A stretch of DNA of 8,741 nt from Streptomyces novaecaesareae. Its GTDB lineage: Bacteria; Actinomycetota; Actinomycetes; Streptomycetales; Streptomycetaceae. The translations under genes and the position numbers were made by a program. Shown one piece after another: positions 5,171-8,741 of this stretch (the stretch's first letter is position 1; every line of letters starts with the position of its first letter). Where the stretch lies: contig NZ_JNWQ01000144.1 in NCBI RefSeq assembly GCF_000716875.1, forward strand, positions 1 through 8,741, in the 5' to 3' direction. A model generated the notes under the pieces. It worked only from the letters and a program-made list of their open reading frames with translations, did not search any database and was not told the origin of the DNA.

Positions 5171-5691
5171 GGGGTGTTCGGGATGTACCCGAGCTCGACG
5201 GGCACCGGTGGGCGTCCGTCGACCGCCCAGCCCTCGCGGACGGCGTCGAGCAGCTCCGGCAGTCGGGGCGGCCAGAGCGCGTCGGCGTTCTCGTCGGCGA
5301 GGTCGGCCGGGGTCCACCAGCGCCAGTCGAGGATCCGGTCCACGGCGTGCACCGCGCTGACGTCGCCGACCGGTCCGCGGTGCGGCCCGCGGGTGAGGTA
5401 GATGTGCTCGTGCTGGCGCACCGGGGTGCCGTGCCAGGTGAAGTCGTGCTCCCAGGTGCAGAGCAGCGGGCCGGGTTCGAGGTCGGTCCAGCCGGTCTCC
5501 TCCCAGAGCTCGCGCCGGGCGCCCTCCCACGAGGACTCCCCCGGGTCCAGTCCGCCGCCCGGCATGGTCCAGTGGACGCCGACCTCGTCGTTGTCCGAAC
5601 GCAGCAGGAACACCGAGCCGTTGTCGTCCAGGACCACCGTGCGGGCGGCCTGCCGAGGTACGCGCTTGCGGGGACGCAGCAGATTTCGCAT
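5158..5691 (-). CDS. Nudix hydrolase
   Basis: A 177-aa cytoplasmic hydrolase of nucleoside-diphosphate-linked compounds. A complete Nudix box, G-x5-E-x7-R-E-U-x-E-E-x-G-U, spans residues 46-68: Gly46, Glu52, Arg60-Glu61, the metal-binding Glu64-Glu65 and Gly67. It is preceded by a strand with HWTMPGGG (40-47). After the box comes a Trp/His-rich region (TWEHDFTWHGTPVRQHEHIYL, roughly 79-99), then DWRWWTPADLAD (122-133), a common C-terminal element. The substrate cannot be named. Start: ATG at 5691 with GAGAG 7 nt upstream; the MRNLLRPRKR N-terminus is basic but too short to be a signal peptide. It is divergent from the ATP-grasp gene across 115 nt and convergent with the 417-aa gene. Possible roles are nucleotide-pool cleaning or a metabolite-specific job. 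Confidence 0.93.
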   Translation of the reverse strand: MRNLLRPRKRVPRQAARTVVLDDNGSVFLLRSDNDEVGVHWTMPGGGLDPGESSWEGARRELWEETGWTDLEPGPLLCTWEHDFTWHGTPVRQHEHIYLTRGPHRGPVGDVSAVHAVDRILDWRWWTPADLADENADALWPPRLPELLDAVREGWAVDGRPPVPVELGYIPNTPVVG

Positions 5692-5806
5692 CGGGTCACT
5701 CTCGCAGCGGCCGCCCGGGGCGTCGAGCGGATTCGTCACGGTCGCCCGCGGCGGGCCCGGCGTTCCACGGGCGCCCGAGCCGCTCGCGGGCCGTACTCTG
5801 ACGGCC
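5692..5806. promoter_or_regulatory. Divergent intergenic region, Nudix and ATP-grasp genes
   Basis: A 115-bp region that must hold both start signals. On plus, TACTCT (5794-5799) ends 7 nt before the ATP-grasp ATG and there is no Shine-Dalgarno sequence, so that mRNA is probably leaderless. On minus, a GAGAG ribosome site precedes the Nudix ATG, but I see no convincing promoter. A GC palindrome GCCCGC-G-GCGGGC lies near the middle (5744-5756). Confidence 0.45.
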
Positions 5807-6778
5807 ATGCCCGTACCCGCGATCATCTTCCCCGCCGATCCGCTCAACCCGCGCCGGCCCGACCCGCACTTCGCCTGGGAGGCGCGGCTGCTGCGGGAGT
5901 TGGGCGGCGAACACCACCTGGTCGACCACGACGCACTGCTCGCCGGGCGGGCCGAGGAGGCGGTGCGGCAGGTGCCGCAGGACAGCGGCCCGCTCTGGTA
6001 CCGGGGTTGGATGCTCCCCTGCGCCCGGTACGCCGAGTTCGCCGCCGCGCTCACCACCCGGGGCGGCAATCTGCTGACCAGCCCGCCCGGTTACGCGGCG
6101 GCGCACGAACTGCCCGGCTGGTACGGCGTGTTCGAGGGGGCGACCCCGGCCAGCGCGTGGATCCCCTCCGACGGGCCGGTGGCGCCCGGACCGCAGGAGC
6201 TGGCGGCGGCCGCGGCCCGGCTCGGCGGACGCGGGCCGGCGATCGTCAAGGACTACGTGAAGTCGCGCAAGCACGAGTGGCACGAGGCCTGCTTCGTACC
6301 CGAGCTGGCCGACCTGGCGGCGGTCGGACGGGTGGTGGAGCGGTTCGTCGAGCTGCAGGGCGAGTCCCTGGCCGGCGGGGTGGTGCTGCGGCGGTACGAG
6401 GAGTTCGAGGGCGCCGACGGCGGTGCGAACGGCGCGGGTGCTCCGGGCGCCGCTGTTACTCCGGGCGCTCCGGGCGCTCCGGGTGGCGACGCGCAGGGTA
6501 CGGGCGGGCGGGCCGTGGAGGCGCGGGTGTGGTGGCTGGACGGTCGGCCGATCCTGGTCGGGCCGCACCCGGACGCCCCGCACCAGACGGTCGACCCCGA
6601 CCTCACCGAGGTCCGGGCACTGGTCCGGATGCTCGGTTGCCGCTTCGTCACCACCGACCTCGCCAGCCGGGCCGACGGCTCCGGCTGGCGGGTGGTCGAG
6701 GTCGGGGACGGACAGGTCAGCGAGCTGCCGCACGGGATCGACCCGTCCGGTCTGCTCTCCTCGCTGATCGCCGCCTGA
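5807..6778 (+). CDS. ATP-grasp domain protein, R2K clade (DUF4343-like)
   Basis: A 323-aa ATP-grasp ligase-like protein of unknown substrate. Seen: an N-terminal pre-ATP-grasp part with FPADPLNPRRPDPHFAWEA (8-26); PAIVKDYVKSRKHEWHEACF (144-163), which carries the nucleotide-binding Lys residues and the KSRKHEW motif that suggests the R2K clade; VVLRRYEEF (192-200); VEARVWWLDGRPIL (237-250); and the metal-binding VVEVGDGQVSELP (296-308). R2K ATP-grasps are predicted to form amide bonds, often on peptides. No partner peptide gene is visible next to it. A 36-residue Gly/Ala/Pro collagen-like insert (201-236) separates two core strands. Start: ATG at 5807, with no ribosome site but TACTCT 7 nt upstream. 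Earlier in-frame starts would run antisense through the Nudix gene. Confidence 0.85.
   Translation: MPVPAIIFPADPLNPRRPDPHFAWEARLLRELGGEHHLVDHDALLAGRAEEAVRQVPQDSGPLWYRGWMLPCARYAEFAAALTTRGGNLLTSPPGYAAAHELPGWYGVFEGATPASAWIPSDGPVAPGPQELAAAAARLGGRGPAIVKDYVKSRKHEWHEACFVPELADLAAVGRVVERFVELQGESLAGGVVLRRYEEFEGADGGANGAGAPGAAVTPGAPGAPGGDAQGTGGRAVEARVWWLDGRPILVGPHPDAPHQTVDPDLTEVRALVRMLGCRFVTTDLASRADGSGWRVVEVGDGQVSELPHGIDPSGLLSSLIAA
6440..6484 (+). repeat. Nonamer repeat (GCTCCGGGC) inside the ATP-grasp gene
   Basis: A GCTCCGGGC copy at 6440-6448, then three contiguous nonamers at 6458-6466, 6467-6475 and 6476-6484, encoding (Thr/Ala)-Pro-Gly triplets. They account for the core of the Gly/Ala/Pro insert at residues 201-236 of the protein. 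The nine-base period keeps the frame, so copy number can vary between strains without breaking the enzyme. Confidence 0.85.
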
Positions 6779-6835
6779 CAGCAGCCCGAACGCCGCCGGA
6801 TGACGAACGGACGGACGGACCGACAGCCGCGCGGC

Positions 6836-8708
<1,873 letters not shown>

Positions 8709-8741
8709 CTGTCTCTTATACACATCTGACGCTGCCGACGA
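8709..8741. other. Illumina Nextera transposase adapter (non-genomic contamination)
   Basis: CTGTCTCTTATACACATCT (8709-8727) is the Tn5 mosaic end and the 14 bases after it are the Nextera read adapter; together they are exactly the 33-nt read-through sequence used for adapter trimming. Composition is unlike the flanking DNA. Translated on minus it gives the spurious N-termini MCIRDR or MYKRQ, and on plus the C-terminus LSLIHI. Genomic sequence ends at 8708. Confidence 0.97.

Noticed and set aside
3309..5699. A 796-codon open frame on the minus strand
   Set aside because: It is antisense to the 417-aa gene and crosses the Nudix gene out of frame. Its translation is Arg/Gly/Pro-rich with no motif, typical of shadow frames in high-GC DNA.
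6806..6821. GGAC tetranucleotide run as a functional repeat
   Set aside because: Only about three units; ordinary low complexity.

Overview
The window is about 70% or more G+C. Its codons end almost always in G or C, and its genes (auxiliary TrpRS, Nudix, R2K ATP-grasp, ABC exporter) are typical of Streptomyces or Kitasatospora. I read it as a chromosomal contig fragment from a streptomycete. Both ends look like assembly edges. The last 33 bases (8709-8741) are exactly the Illumina Nextera mosaic-end/adapter sequence and are not genomic. The left edge (1-257) is relatively A/T-rich, has no gene, and on the minus strand carries a TAGAGT -10 box in a context resembling streptomycete rRNA leaders; this last point is an inference.

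Layout, left to right. (1) Three minus-strand genes: a P-loop nucleoside/nucleotide kinase (258-932), an S66 LD-carboxypeptidase (1016-1978) and a tryptophanyl-tRNA synthetase (2133-3203, TTG start). (2) A complete trp-type attenuator upstream of trpS on the minus strand: a putative leaderless promoter, the 12-residue leader peptide MKRFVGLCWWPS with tandem Trp codons (3332-3370), a 16-bp hairpin over those codons, and a terminator hairpin with a T run (3272-3307). An 8-nt sequence shared by all four arms permits a mutually exclusive antiterminator. (3) Divergent from it, a small orphan ORF (3369-3623) and a 417-aa protein of unknown function with an HTH-like segment (3852-5105). (4) A Nudix hydrolase on minus (5158-5691), divergent from an R2K-type ATP-grasp protein on plus (5807-6778). 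(5) A multidrug-type ABC exporter (TMD-NBD) on minus, cut at its 5' end by the adapter (6836-8708).

How the parts work together. The best supported circuit is trpS: when charged tRNA-Trp is scarce, as during Trp starvation or TrpRS inhibition, a ribosome stalled on the two Trp codons should free the second arm to form the antiterminator, letting transcription reach the synthetase. This matches the published ribosome-mediated attenuation of the indolmycin-resistant auxiliary TrpRS of S. coelicolor, so it is probably an orthologue and not a new system. The kinase and LD-carboxypeptidase lie downstream on the same strand but have gaps of 83 and about 154 nt, so co-transcription is possible, not shown. 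The other genes look like ordinary accessory or housekeeping genes. I found no CRISPR, transposase, prophage or obvious defence island.
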